From positions 186,001-250,000 of the forward strand of contig NZ_JAMKFA010000001.1 in assembly GCF_025499515.1 (NCBI RefSeq): a stretch of DNA of 64,000 nucleotides, in the 5' to 3' direction. Each line of letters begins with the position of its first letter. Position 1 is the stretch's first letter. Under the pieces are notes generated by a model. The model saw nothing but the letters and a program-made list of their open reading frames with translations. It made no database searches and was not told where the DNA came from. A program made the translations under genes and the position numbers. The stretch is from Flavobacterium odoriferum. Lineage in GTDB: Bacteria > Bacteroidota > Bacteroidia > Flavobacteriales > Flavobacteriaceae. Shown here in pieces: positions 8,264 to 17,128 of the stretch.

Positions 8264-9394
8264 TTATTGCTTAATGCTCTTTAGGAATGTTTGCATGTTA
8301 GTATCAATAGCCTGTGCAGTTTCTGTACCTCTTCCAATTTCATTGCATATCATTAATACTAAATCTGGATTTGTTGGATGGTTAAGGATATAGATTCTGA
8401 ATTGCCCTACATCTTTATACGTTTTTCCATCTTGTCTTCCTGTATTGTACAAACCAGATTGAAATGTGTATCCTTTCATATTTCCGAATTCAACTTTTTC
8501 GTATAAACTCATTAAATCTTTTGATTTCACATCTTTAGTTATAAAATAATCTACATTTTGTATTTGTTCATCTCGGAAAAGCACGCAAATATGATACCAA
8601 GGTAAATTATATTTTTCGAAATCATATTCATGGATTTTTTTTACTTTATCGTTATTAGAATGATAGGTAACTCTATGAATAAAATCTTTAGCTAATTCCT
8701 CAACCGTCAAACCTGGGTGTGCCGATTTTTCGAAAGCATAAATTTTATATGTTTCTTGGTTTTTGTGTATTTGATACCCTACTTCTGTATCGCTTCTATC
8801 TGTGCTTCCTGTTTGGCTGGTATTGATATCTTCCTTTATATTGGTTTTATCAATAGTTAAATCAAGATAAGGTAAATATAGATTTTTTGGTTCCCACATA
8901 GGTACATAAAAGAAGATTGGTTCTAATAATTGAACTTTTGGTCCATATTCTTTATATCCTGTTTCTTCTCTAACCCAAAATCCTATTTCTACTTTTATCG
9001 TTTTTTGTTTTTCAACACCATTTGCACCGTTTAAAATCCATTCAAGTTTATTTCCTCTAGTTAAAAAATCTTTACCTTCAAAAACACTGAATTTTTTAGT
9101 TGCAGGAGTATTTTTCATAAAATCAGACATAGCGGTATAACCCTCTTTTTGAAAACTCCAACTGTTTATGTAGGCATTAGAATTATCTGAAAACTCTACA
9201 TATAGATTTGTATAACCTGAATATACGGTTACAGCTTTAGGCTTTTTAAAACTTACCTGTAAGGTTGCTAAATCTTTTTTAGAAATTGTAGCACCCGATT
9301 TTACTTCTTTACCATTAATAAAAGCTGATAATTGAGCCTGAGAAAAAGCAAAAGAAAGTAATGAAACTACTAATAGTAAACGATTGATTTTCAT
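8264..9394 (-). CDS. secreted protein of unknown function
   Basis: This 376-residue protein has a Sec signal peptide (MKINRLLLVVSLLSFAFSQA) and no lipobox or T9SS domain, so it is probably periplasmic. The N-terminal part looks like a beta-sandwich domain, with repeated hydrophobic strands and a conserved-looking VSFKKPK segment. The C-terminal third (from about residue 225) has a different helix-strand composition with DFIHRVTYHS and YFITKDVKS. I do not recognise it. It lies 25 bp after the 180-residue membrane protein gene and is the largest member of the operon. Confidence 0.75.
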   Translation of the reverse strand: MKINRLLLVVSLLSFAFSQAQLSAFINGKEVKSGATISKKDLATLQVSFKKPKAVTVYSGYTNLYVEFSDNSNAYINSWSFQKEGYTAMSDFMKNTPATKKFSVFEGKDFLTRGNKLEWILNGANGVEKQKTIKVEIGFWVREETGYKEYGPKVQLLEPIFFYVPMWEPKNLYLPYLDLTIDKTNIKEDINTSQTGSTDRSDTEVGYQIHKNQETYKIYAFEKSAHPGLTVEELAKDFIHRVTYHSNNDKVKKIHEYDFEKYNLPWYHICVLFRDEQIQNVDYFITKDVKSKDLMSLYEKVEFGNMKGYTFQSGLYNTGRQDGKTYKDVGQFRIYILNHPTNPDLVLMICNEIGRGTETAQAIDTNMQTFLKSIKQ

Positions 9395-9419
9395 AATTGT
9401 AATTGAATGATGAAATTAA

Positions 9420-9962
9420 TTAAGCTGTTGCTTGAGATTTTTTTAAATGTAATTTGTAGCTCATAAAAGCACATGCAGAACATACAACAAGACCAATACA
9501 TCCAATTAAAGCAAGTGATTTAGGATTTGCGCCTGAGAATGTTCCTGCTTCCATGTAAGGAGTTATAGCCCACAAAACAACAGATAATACAGCAACAAGA
9601 ATACTTAATTTAGTAACAAATTCTTTTTTCATAAATGCTACTACAACCATTACAAAAGCAAGAACAGCTAATAAAATACCCAATTTACCCGCATACACAA
9701 CTTTCCATTTAGCAGGAGTACTTTCGATAATTTCTAAACTTTCTTTTATTTGTGGATCTTCAATTTTAGTAACGTCGATTCCGTCTTTTTTTAATTGATC
9801 AATTTGTTTTTGCTCGTTTTCTACTAAACGATACACTTCTTCTAGTTTTTCAGAATCGCCATCTGTTCCCATTCTGTTTTCAATGTTTTTAAATAAAACT
9901 CCTGCACAAAAACCTCCTACTAAAAAGGATAGAATCATAAAAATTAAAGCTAATACTCTCAT
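9420..9962 (-). CDS. four-helix membrane protein of unknown function
   Basis: The protein has 180 residues: an N-terminal transmembrane helix (residues 3-25), a charged coiled-coil-like segment (35-75, rich in Glu/Lys), then three hydrophobic helices (about 90-110, 117-135 and 147-168). The sequence resembles no family I know. It is the first gene of the operon and starts 89 bp downstream of a good promoter. The soluble coiled-coil between helix 1 and helix 2 probably faces one side of the membrane as an interaction surface. Confidence 0.75.
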   Translation of the reverse strand: MRVLALIFMILSFLVGGFCAGVLFKNIENRMGTDGDSEKLEEVYRLVENEQKQIDQLKKDGIDVTKIEDPQIKESLEIIESTPAKWKVVYAGKLGILLAVLAFVMVVVAFMKKEFVTKLSILVAVLSVVLWAITPYMEAGTFSGANPKSLALIGCIGLVVCSACAFMSYKLHLKKSQATA

Positions 9963-10050
9963 AAATTTGTTTGTTAAATTGGTTAATGAAAAATGAAAAA
10001 ATCAATACTTATTAAAGATGAATCGTTTTAAGTTTGATTTTATTTTCCAC

Positions 10051-10081
10051 CAAAACTATATGATAAGAATTACTTGACCAA
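10051..10081 (-). promoter_or_regulatory. promoter of the five-gene envelope operon
   Basis: On the minus strand TTG (complement of 10079-10081) is followed after 20 bp by the perfect -7 box TAGTTTTG (10051-10058). No other gene starts between it and the first operon gene. Confidence 0.65.
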
Positions 10082-10103
10082 TTTATATATTGGACTATTT
10101 ATA

Positions 10104-10144
10104 AATAATCAGAAGATAAAATGGAGTTTATTTTACTGATTATT
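10104..10144 (-). terminator. possible imperfect terminator hairpin after the AraC gene
   Basis: A 9-bp stem (10104-10112 with 10136-10144) and an inner 6-bp stem (10116-10121 with 10130-10135) are separated by a 3-nt bulge. The T-tract is weak, so termination is uncertain. Confidence 0.35.
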
Positions 10145-10150
10145 AAATGC

Positions 10151-11857
10151 TTAATTTGTGCTTTCTAATTGTTCAATAAAATAATTTGGAGAAAGTCCGG
10201 TTTGCTTTTTAAAAACACGAACAAGTGTATTGGCATCTTTATAACCTACTTCTTCTGCAATAGCTTGCAAAGTATATTTACGAAAATAGGGAGCATCTTT
10301 CAGCTTTTGAAGTACGTAATGAATTCGTAATTCTTGAGTATATTCCGAAAAAGTTTTTTGCATTACTTGATTGAAATATTGCGACAAATATGCGGTATTT
10401 GTATTTAATTTTTTAGCCACAAAAGCCAACTTGAAGTTAGGATCTAAAAAGGTCTCTTTTTGTTCTAACTTTTTTAAACCAATTGCTATTTTTTCGATAA
10501 GCTCTTCATCGAGTGTTTGTTTTGGTTGTAGTTCGGTTTTATCAATTTGTAGAATACTAATTTCTGAAGTTTTAGATTCTTTTAGATCTTGAATAATTTT
10601 TAAAAACCGATAATGCTTTTCTTTTTGATTTTTGTAATAATAATAAAAACTATAAACCACTACAGCAAAAAGAATCAAAATACCAAAAAGCGATATTTTA
10701 AAATAATTCTTAGATGCAATAACTTTATTAGACTCTTCCCTTATTTTGTTTAAATCGTAATTGTGAAGAAAATTTAAAGATTTACTTTTTATTCCTTCTA
10801 TAGATTGAATTAACTCTAAACTTTTTTGGGCGTAGCGATACGCATTTTTAGTGTCATTTTTCTCATTATAACATTGTGTCATAATGTTATAAGTCATTAA
10901 TAAATTTTCTTTAGAAACTTTAGTTACTTGATAACTTTCAACATATTTTTTACAATAGAAAAGTGCCGAATCAACTTGTTTTAAATGATGAAAACAATCG
11001 GCCATTCCTAAATCGAACAATTGTTCTGTTCTTATATTATCCTGAATAATAGGATACTTTTTTCGCTTTCTATATAACGACAAAGATTTCTCGTAATTTC
11101 CTGCTAAAGCTGCACTTTTTGCTTCGCGCATGCTTAATAATGCTTTGGTGTACTCAGGTTGAAAATTATCTTGTAACATCATTTTTGCAGCTACATTAAA
11201 GTAATGATTTGCAGAATCTAACAACATGGTTTTCTTCGAACGAATATAATACTTTTGATAAGCTTCGCCAATAATATTATATTTATCTGCAAACAGTTTC
11301 TTGTTCATTACTTTTTTTTCACCTACTCCCAATTTTAAGTGATGAGAAGTTTTTAATTCTCTCTTTAACAAAGCAATTCCATTTACATAATCGCCCATAG
11401 CAACCTTAATTGAGCCATATTGTTCGTTAAAATGATTATTGGGCACACTATTTTTATATTTATCAAGATAAAACAATGCTAAGTCGTATTCTCCTAAATT
11501 TTTATGGATGTAAAACAGTTTGTTTACACACATTCCAAGCAAATCTTGATATACTTTACTTGATTTATCCATCTTACTTTTTTCGATACTATCTATAAGT
11601 ATGATAAGTAGTTTCTTTGAGTAAGTAAACTCTGATTTATTATAAAAATAATTGGCTACGTAATATTTGCCATAAAAACGAAATAACTCATTTTTTGAAT
11701 TACTTATTTCCAAAGCCTCAGTGTAAGCTTTTTCAGGATTTGAAATAAGATTTTCTTGAATACTTCGGGTTCTACTAATTTCTGATTCACTCAATTCTTG
11801 AGCAAAAATCAAATTAATAAATAATAGCAATATAACAGAAAAAGTAAATTTATACAT
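10151..11857 (-). CDS. membrane-anchored TPR protein with AraC-type DNA-binding domain
   Basis: The protein has 568 residues. A signal-like N-terminus (MYKFTFSVILLLFINLIFAQ) leads into a helical TPR-like region (about residues 25-365), which would lie in the periplasm. One transmembrane helix follows at about 377-396 (SLFGILILFAVVVYSFYYYY), then a cytoplasmic linker and a C-terminal AraC/XylS double helix-turn-helix (about 455-565). The second HTH contains LQAIAEEVGYKDANTLVRVFKKQTGLSP-like features. This architecture is common in Bacteroidetes one-component regulators that sense an envelope signal and act directly on DNA. The adjacent envelope operon is a natural candidate target. Confidence 0.85.
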   Translation of the reverse strand: MYKFTFSVILLLFINLIFAQELSESEISRTRSIQENLISNPEKAYTEALEISNSKNELFRFYGKYYVANYFYNKSEFTYSKKLLIILIDSIEKSKMDKSSKVYQDLLGMCVNKLFYIHKNLGEYDLALFYLDKYKNSVPNNHFNEQYGSIKVAMGDYVNGIALLKRELKTSHHLKLGVGEKKVMNKKLFADKYNIIGEAYQKYYIRSKKTMLLDSANHYFNVAAKMMLQDNFQPEYTKALLSMREAKSAALAGNYEKSLSLYRKRKKYPIIQDNIRTEQLFDLGMADCFHHLKQVDSALFYCKKYVESYQVTKVSKENLLMTYNIMTQCYNEKNDTKNAYRYAQKSLELIQSIEGIKSKSLNFLHNYDLNKIREESNKVIASKNYFKISLFGILILFAVVVYSFYYYYKNQKEKHYRFLKIIQDLKESKTSEISILQIDKTELQPKQTLDEELIEKIAIGLKKLEQKETFLDPNFKLAFVAKKLNTNTAYLSQYFNQVMQKTFSEYTQELRIHYVLQKLKDAPYFRKYTLQAIAEEVGYKDANTLVRVFKKQTGLSPNYFIEQLESTN

Positions 11858-11992
11858 CTTGAAAAGGGGCTCAACCTAAAAATTATAGTGTGCTAAAATA
11901 AGAATAAAACTACACTATTTTGAATATTCTTCCAAGATTAACTTTTACTATTTTCAAATAGTATTATCCAAACTCAGTATTTTTAGTAAAGA

Positions 11993-12024
11993 AAAAACCC
12001 AAACTCTTTCGAATTTGGGTTTTT
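11993..12024 (-). terminator. rho-independent terminator of odhB
   Basis: An 11-bp perfect stem (11993-12003 with 12014-12024) with a 10-nt loop lies 20 bp past the odhB stop. A T-run continues on the minus strand. Confidence 0.8.
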
Positions 12025-12044
12025 AAATATTGGGATTTATATTT

Positions 12045-13262
12045 CTATAATTCTAATGCTTTTTTCACATTTCCGCCCATTAATAATTCTGCTGGGTTTT
12101 CTAATGCTTCTTTCACCGCTACTAAGAATCCAACTGACTCACGTCCGTCGATGATTCTGTGGTCGTATGATAAGGCAACGTACATAACTGGAGCAATTAC
12201 GATTTGACCATTTTTAACGATAGCTCTTTCTACCACATTGTGCATTCCTAAAATACCAGATTGTGGAGGATTAATAATTGGTGTTGATAACATACTTCCA
12301 AAAACACCACCATTAGAAATTGTGAATGTTCCACCTGTCATTTCATCAACTGTAATTTGTCCGTCACGAGCTCTAATAGCTAATCTTTTGATTTCTGCTT
12401 CAACACCTCTGAAAGATAACGTTTCTGCATTTCTCATAACTGGAACCATTAATCCTTTTGGACCAGAAACCGCTACAGAAATATCACAGAAGTCGTAAGA
12501 AATTTTCTCTTGACCATCAATCATAGAGTTTACATCTGGATACAATTGTAAAGCACGAGTTACCGCTTTAGTAAAGAACGACATGAAGCCTAATCCTAAA
12601 CCATGTTTAGCTTTGAACTCTTCTTTATATTGATCACGTAAAGCGTAAATAGCCGTCATATCTACTTCATTAAAAGTAGTTAACATTGCTGTTTCGTTTT
12701 TAGCTGATACTAAACGTTCAGCTACTTTTCTACGTAACATAGAAAGTTTTGTTCTTTCTGAACCACGGTTTCCACCTGTTGGTGTTCCCATTGATGGTAC
12801 TGCATTTACAGCATCATCTTTAGTGATTCTTCCTCCTTTACCTGTTCCAACAATGTCAGAAGGCTCGATGTTTTTTTCGTCTAATATTTTTCTAGCTGCT
12901 GGAGATGGCGCTTGCGTTGCGTATGTTTTTTCTGCTACAGGAGCTGCTTTTGGAGCCTCAGCTTTTGAAACTTCAACCGTTTTTGCTTCTTCTTTAGCTG
13001 GAGCCGCACCACCTTCTGGTTTTGCTGCACCTGTATCGATTAAACAAACTACAGCACCAACTGCTACTGCATCACCTTCTTCTGCTTTTAATGTAATGAT
13101 TCCACTTGCTTCAGCTGGCAATTCTAATGTTGCTTTGTCTGAATCAACCTCAGCAATCGCTTGGTCTTTTTCTACATAATCACCATCTTTTACTAACCAT
13201 GTAGCAATTTCTACTTCTTTAATTGATTCCCCTGGAGAAGGGACTTTCATTTCTAAAATCAT
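12045..13262 (-). CDS. odhB: 2-oxoglutarate dehydrogenase E2 (dihydrolipoyl succinyltransferase)
   Basis: This 405-residue protein is the succinyltransferase core of the 2-oxoglutarate dehydrogenase complex of the TCA cycle. The single lipoyl domain spans residues 1-77, with the lipoylated lysine at K43 in SDKATLE. An Ala/Pro/Glu-rich linker is followed by the E3/E1-binding domain (about 118-152, with PAARKILDEKNI and GTGKGGRITK). The catalytic domain carries the DHRIIDG motif at 367-373 with active-site His368. The length and domain order match SucB/OdhB; the single lipoyl domain separates it from most pyruvate dehydrogenase E2s. It lies downstream of sucA. Confidence 0.95.
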   Translation of the reverse strand: MILEMKVPSPGESIKEVEIATWLVKDGDYVEKDQAIAEVDSDKATLELPAEASGIITLKAEEGDAVAVGAVVCLIDTGAAKPEGGAAPAKEEAKTVEVSKAEAPKAAPVAEKTYATQAPSPAARKILDEKNIEPSDIVGTGKGGRITKDDAVNAVPSMGTPTGGNRGSERTKLSMLRRKVAERLVSAKNETAMLTTFNEVDMTAIYALRDQYKEEFKAKHGLGLGFMSFFTKAVTRALQLYPDVNSMIDGQEKISYDFCDISVAVSGPKGLMVPVMRNAETLSFRGVEAEIKRLAIRARDGQITVDEMTGGTFTISNGGVFGSMLSTPIINPPQSGILGMHNVVERAIVKNGQIVIAPVMYVALSYDHRIIDGRESVGFLVAVKEALENPAELLMGGNVKKALEL

Positions 13263-13269
13263 GTTTTTT

Positions 13270-13308
13270 AGTTTAAAAGTTTAAAATAAGTTTAGAAGTT
13301 TAAAAGTT
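13270..13308 (-). repeat. decayed octamer tandem repeat between sucA and odhB
   Basis: On the plus strand the 8-mer AGTTTAAA occurs at 13270, 13278 and 13297, with a one-base variant AGTTTAGA at 13289. It fills most of the non-coding gap just upstream of the odhB start. Confidence 0.7.
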
Positions 13309-13347
13309 GTGTTAGTCTTAAACCTAAACTATTATCTGTTTTTATTT

Positions 13348-16119
13348 TTATTGAAATAATGTTTTATCAAAAACCATTGCAATGGCATTCTTTTGACGTT
13401 TTTTAGAACGTTCATAACTACCTGCTGCTGGTGCACTATATGCTTTTGGCGAAGCTAATCTTAATTTTACTAAATCGAAATTCATTAACATATAAGAATA
13501 AGCTCCCATGTTTTTAGGTTCTTCTTGTGCCCAAACATAATCGTCAACATTTGGATAACTGTCGATAATCGCTTTGATTTGGTCAACTGCTAATGGGAAC
13601 AATTGTTCTAAACGAACAACCGCCACATCGTTTCTACCTAATTCTTCTCTTTGTGCAATGATGTCGAAATATACTTTTCCTGTACAGAAAACCAATGTTT
13701 TAATCGCTTTCTTATCAGCAACATTTGGATCATCTAATACTTCTTGGAATTGTCCATTTGCTAATTCATCCATTGAAGATACTACATCTGGGTGACGTAA
13801 TAAACTTTTTGGAGAAAACACTACTAATGGCTTACGGAATTCTGTTTTTAACTGTCTTCTCATTAAATGGAAGAAGTTGGCTGGCGAAGTTACATCGGCA
13901 ATATACATATTGTGTTTTGCACACATTTGCAAATAACGTTCCATACGTGCTGATGAATGTTCTGCTCCTTGGTTTTCATAACCGTGAGGCAATAACATTA
14001 CCAATCCGTTTTGGTTGTTCCACTTATCTTCACCTGCAGAAATGTATTGGTCAATCATAATTTGAGCTCCGTTAGAGAAATCTCCAAACTGTGCTTCCCA
14101 AATTACTAAAGATTTTGGCGATGCCAATGCATATCCGTATTCAAAACCTAAAACACCATATTCTGAAAGGTGCGAATTGTAGATATAAAAGTTTCCTTTT
14201 TTATCTTTTATTTTGTCTAAAAGAATTACTTCTTCTTCCGAGTCTTCTACTTTAACTACAGCATGACGGTGTGAGAATGTTCCTCTTTCAACGTCTTGCC
14301 CTGAAATACGCACGTCAAAACCTTCCGAAATTAAGGAACCATAAGCTAATAATTCGCCCATTGCCCAGTCTAATTTATTGGTTTCAACCATATTTTTTCT
14401 ATCTCCAATTAACTTCGTAATCTTACTGATGAATTTTTTATCAGCAGGAAGTTCTGTAATGGTTTTAGCAATTTCTGTTAATTGTTTTTTATCAAATGAG
14501 GTATCAAATTTTTGAAGCATTACATCATCAGAAACTTGTTTGTAGCCTTCCCATTCATTTTCCATGAATGGTGAAATTACAGTTAAGTCTTTTTTACGAG
14601 AGGCTTCTAAATTCTCATCTAATTTTGCTTTATATGCTTCTTCTAATTCTTTTACAAATCCAGCCGAAATCACATTTTCTTGTGCTAATTTCTCAGCATA
14701 AATATCTCTTGGATTTTTATGTTTTGCAATTAATTTATATAAAACAGGCTGTGTAAAACGAGGCTCATCACCTTCGTTGTGACCATATTTTCTATATCCT
14801 AATAAATCGATGAAAACGTCAGTTCCAAATTCCATACGATAATCTAAAGCAAATAACATCGCATGAACAACCGCTTCTGCATCATCTGCATTTACGTGTA
14901 AAACTGGCGATAATGTTACTTTAGCAATATCCGTACAATAAGTTGACGAACGCGCATCTAAGTAATTCGTTGTAAATCCAACTTGGTTATTGATTACTAA
15001 ATGGATAGTTCCACCGGTTTTATAACCATCTAATTTAGCCATTTGAATAATTTCATACACAATACCTTGACCAGCAACAGCGGCATCACCGTGAACGGCA
15101 ATTGGTAATACTTTTGAAAAATCATTTGGATAATTTCTATCTTGTTTTGCTCTTGTAATTCCTTCAATAACGGCACCTACTGTTTCTAAGTGCGAAGGAT
15201 TTGGAGCTAAATTTAAGTTGATTTTCTTACCTGATTCGGTTACTCTATCAGAAGTTAAACCTAAGTGATATTTAACGTCACCATCAAAGTTTACGTCTTC
15301 GTCATAGTCTTTCCCGTCAAATTCAGAGAAGATGTTTTGAGTGTTTTTCCCAAAGATGTTTGCCAAAACATTCAAACGACCTCTGTGTGCCATTCCCATT
15401 ACGAATTGCTCTACACCTTTATCAGCCGCAGCTTCAACTAAAGCGTCTAAAGCAGGAATAACCGCTTCACAACCTTCTAACGAGAAACGTTTTTGACCTA
15501 CATATTTAGTGTGTAAGAAGTTTTCAAATGAAACCGCTTCGTTTAATTTTTTAAGAATGTGTTTTTTCTTATCGGCAGAAAAGTTTGGTAAATTATCGTT
15601 GATGTCTAAACGATTTTTAATCCATTCTAATTTGTGTGGTTCTCTGATGTACATGTACTCCACTCCGATAGATTGGCAATACACGTTTTCTAAATGCTTT
15701 ACAATTTCAGCCAAAGTACAAGGCTTCATGTTAACCATTTTAGCTGCATCAAAAACCGTATTCAAATCGGCATGAGATAAGCCAAAGTTTTCTAATGCTA
15801 GCGAAGGCCCATGAAGTCTTCTATCTCTAACCGGATTTGTTTTTGTGAATAAATGCCCGCGTGTTCTATATCCTTCAATTAATTTCAGAACATTGAACTC
15901 TTTTTGCATTTTTTCAGAAATTTCTCCTGAATCACCTGAAGCTACTTGAACTACTTGTGCAGCAAATTCTTCAGAACCATAACCTGCTTGCGCGAAGTCA
16001 AATCCTTGAAAAAAACTTCTCCAGCTTGGCTCAACGCTATCTGGATTTTGTAAATATTGTTCGTATAAATCTGCAAAAAATGCAGTATGTGCAGCGTTTA
16101 AAAAGGAAAACCTATCCAT
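13348..16119 (-). CDS. sucA: 2-oxoglutarate dehydrogenase E1 component
   Basis: The product is the thiamine diphosphate-dependent decarboxylase of the 2-oxoglutarate dehydrogenase complex, about 923 residues from the chosen start. Features include an N-terminal MDRFSFLNAAHTAFFADLY helix typical of SucA, then HRGRLNVLAN, HGDAAVAGQGIVYE, and GDEPRFTQP in the TPP-binding core. The C-terminal transketolase-like domain includes SSARMERYLQ. A longer frame starts at 16191, but a promoter TAnnTTTG box lies between 16160 and 16167. The internal Met at 16119 also matches the usual SucA N-terminus, so it is preferred. The E2 gene odhB follows in the same direction, 85 bp downstream. Confidence 0.95.
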   Translation of the reverse strand: MDRFSFLNAAHTAFFADLYEQYLQNPDSVEPSWRSFFQGFDFAQAGYGSEEFAAQVVQVASGDSGEISEKMQKEFNVLKLIEGYRTRGHLFTKTNPVRDRRLHGPSLALENFGLSHADLNTVFDAAKMVNMKPCTLAEIVKHLENVYCQSIGVEYMYIREPHKLEWIKNRLDINDNLPNFSADKKKHILKKLNEAVSFENFLHTKYVGQKRFSLEGCEAVIPALDALVEAAADKGVEQFVMGMAHRGRLNVLANIFGKNTQNIFSEFDGKDYDEDVNFDGDVKYHLGLTSDRVTESGKKINLNLAPNPSHLETVGAVIEGITRAKQDRNYPNDFSKVLPIAVHGDAAVAGQGIVYEIIQMAKLDGYKTGGTIHLVINNQVGFTTNYLDARSSTYCTDIAKVTLSPVLHVNADDAEAVVHAMLFALDYRMEFGTDVFIDLLGYRKYGHNEGDEPRFTQPVLYKLIAKHKNPRDIYAEKLAQENVISAGFVKELEEAYKAKLDENLEASRKKDLTVISPFMENEWEGYKQVSDDVMLQKFDTSFDKKQLTEIAKTITELPADKKFISKITKLIGDRKNMVETNKLDWAMGELLAYGSLISEGFDVRISGQDVERGTFSHRHAVVKVEDSEEEVILLDKIKDKKGNFYIYNSHLSEYGVLGFEYGYALASPKSLVIWEAQFGDFSNGAQIMIDQYISAGEDKWNNQNGLVMLLPHGYENQGAEHSSARMERYLQMCAKHNMYIADVTSPANFFHLMRRQLKTEFRKPLVVFSPKSLLRHPDVVSSMDELANGQFQEVLDDPNVADKKAIKTLVFCTGKVYFDIIAQREELGRNDVAVVRLEQLFPLAVDQIKAIIDSYPNVDDYVWAQEEPKNMGAYSYMLMNFDLVKLRLASPKAYSAPAAGSYERSKKRQKNAIAMVFDKTLFQ

Positions 16120-16159
16120 AGTGTGTTGTCGGTAAGACCTATTAATTAAAAATTTTACG

Positions 16160-16191
16160 CAAAAGTAAAACATTTTATGATAATCTTTCAA
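16160..16191 (-). promoter_or_regulatory. promoter of sucA
   Basis: On the minus strand TTG (complement of 16189-16191) is followed after 21 bp by TACTTTTG (complement of 16160-16167). The predicted transcription start lies about 35 bp before the 16119 start codon. Confidence 0.6.
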
Positions 16192-16235
16192 GGATTTTTA
16201 TACTTTTATAACATTAATTTTTTCAAAACTGATTT

Positions 16236-16781
16236 ATGAAAAAGAATTCCGTAATAAATTTAACACTTTTACTAACTATTGTGTTTTTATTTGGTTTTAA
16301 TTCTGAAATTTCTGCACAAGAAAACACCGAAATGAAAACAAAAAGTGATTTTTGGAACCATGTACAATTTGGTGGTGGATTAGGCTTAGGAGTTGGCAAT
16401 GGCTATGCTGATATTATGGTTGCGCCAAGCGCTATTTACAACTTTAATCAATACGTGTCAGCGGGTTTAGGCGTGCAATACAACTATGTAAAACAACGCG
16501 ATTTATACAAAGCAAATATGTATGGAGGAAGCGTAGTTGCTTTATTTAATCCCATCGAAGAATTACAAATTTCAACCGAATTAGAGCAATTAAGAGTGAA
16601 TAGAACTTTTAATGATTCTTTTGGAAGCGATTCTCAAGATTTTTGGAATACCGCTTTGTTTGTTGGAGCTGGATATCGTAATGAAAATGTAACTATTGGA
16701 ATTCGATACAATGTTTTGCACAAAGACAGAGACAATATTTATGCAGAAGCGTTTATGCCGTTTGTAAGAATTTATTTTTAA
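16236..16781 (+). CDS. outer-membrane beta-barrel-like protein of unknown function
   Basis: The protein has 181 residues and a signal peptide (MKKNSVINLTLLLTIVFLFGF, ending SAQE). The mature part has alternating polar and hydrophobic residues with many Gly, Tyr and Phe and ends in an aromatic residue (FVRIYF). This matches an 8-stranded outer-membrane barrel, with the C-terminal Phe as the BAM recognition signal. It is divergent from sucA. Its stop codon overlaps that of the next gene on the other strand by 4 bp. Confidence 0.75.
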   Translation: MKKNSVINLTLLLTIVFLFGFNSEISAQENTEMKTKSDFWNHVQFGGGLGLGVGNGYADIMVAPSAIYNFNQYVSAGLGVQYNYVKQRDLYKANMYGGSVVALFNPIEELQISTELEQLRVNRTFNDSFGSDSQDFWNTALFVGAGYRNENVTIGIRYNVLHKDRDNIYAEAFMPFVRIYF

Positions 16782-17128
16782 TACTTATTACGAAACCACA
16801 CTTTTTGCCATTCGCGTTTTAACACTAAAAAAGCAACTTGCTCCGATAATTCAACCAAATCAGAACCATCTAATTTTTTGATTTGATCTTCTGGAACATC
16901 AATAATGTAAAGTAAATTCAAATATTCAGCAAATTTATATTGAATGAGTTTGTATATTTTTTCTTGTACTAAATTCTTAAATTCAAACGGAAAAATACTT
17001 GCTGGCACATCTAAAGATTCATTTGCTAAAGCAAAATCTTTGTTTACTTGCTCGATAAGCTTGAAGTACAAATGTTCTTCTTCGGCTTGCGAAATTAAGG
17101 CATCAATATTTGCTGGTGGATTATACAT
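16778..17128 (-). CDS. conserved-looking cytoplasmic protein of unknown function
   Basis: This 116-residue, mainly helical, acidic protein has no signal peptide or recognisable motif. Its start overlaps the 3' end of the polyprenyl synthetase gene by 8 bp, so the two are probably translated as a coupled pair. I could not assign a family. The C-terminus (VLKREWQKVWFRNKY) is basic and aromatic. Its stop codon interlocks with that of the convergent beta-barrel gene, without a terminator in between. Confidence 0.75.
   Translation of the reverse strand: MYNPPANIDALISQAEEEHLYFKLIEQVNKDFALANESLDVPASIFPFEFKNLVQEKIYKLIQYKFAEYLNLLYIIDVPEDQIKKLDGSDLVELSEQVAFLVLKREWQKVWFRNKY

Noticed and set aside
14568..14756. 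Plus-strand frame inside sucA encoding many Leu residues
   Set aside because: It is a complement shadow of the sucA reading frame; Leu-rich output is typical for antisense frames here.
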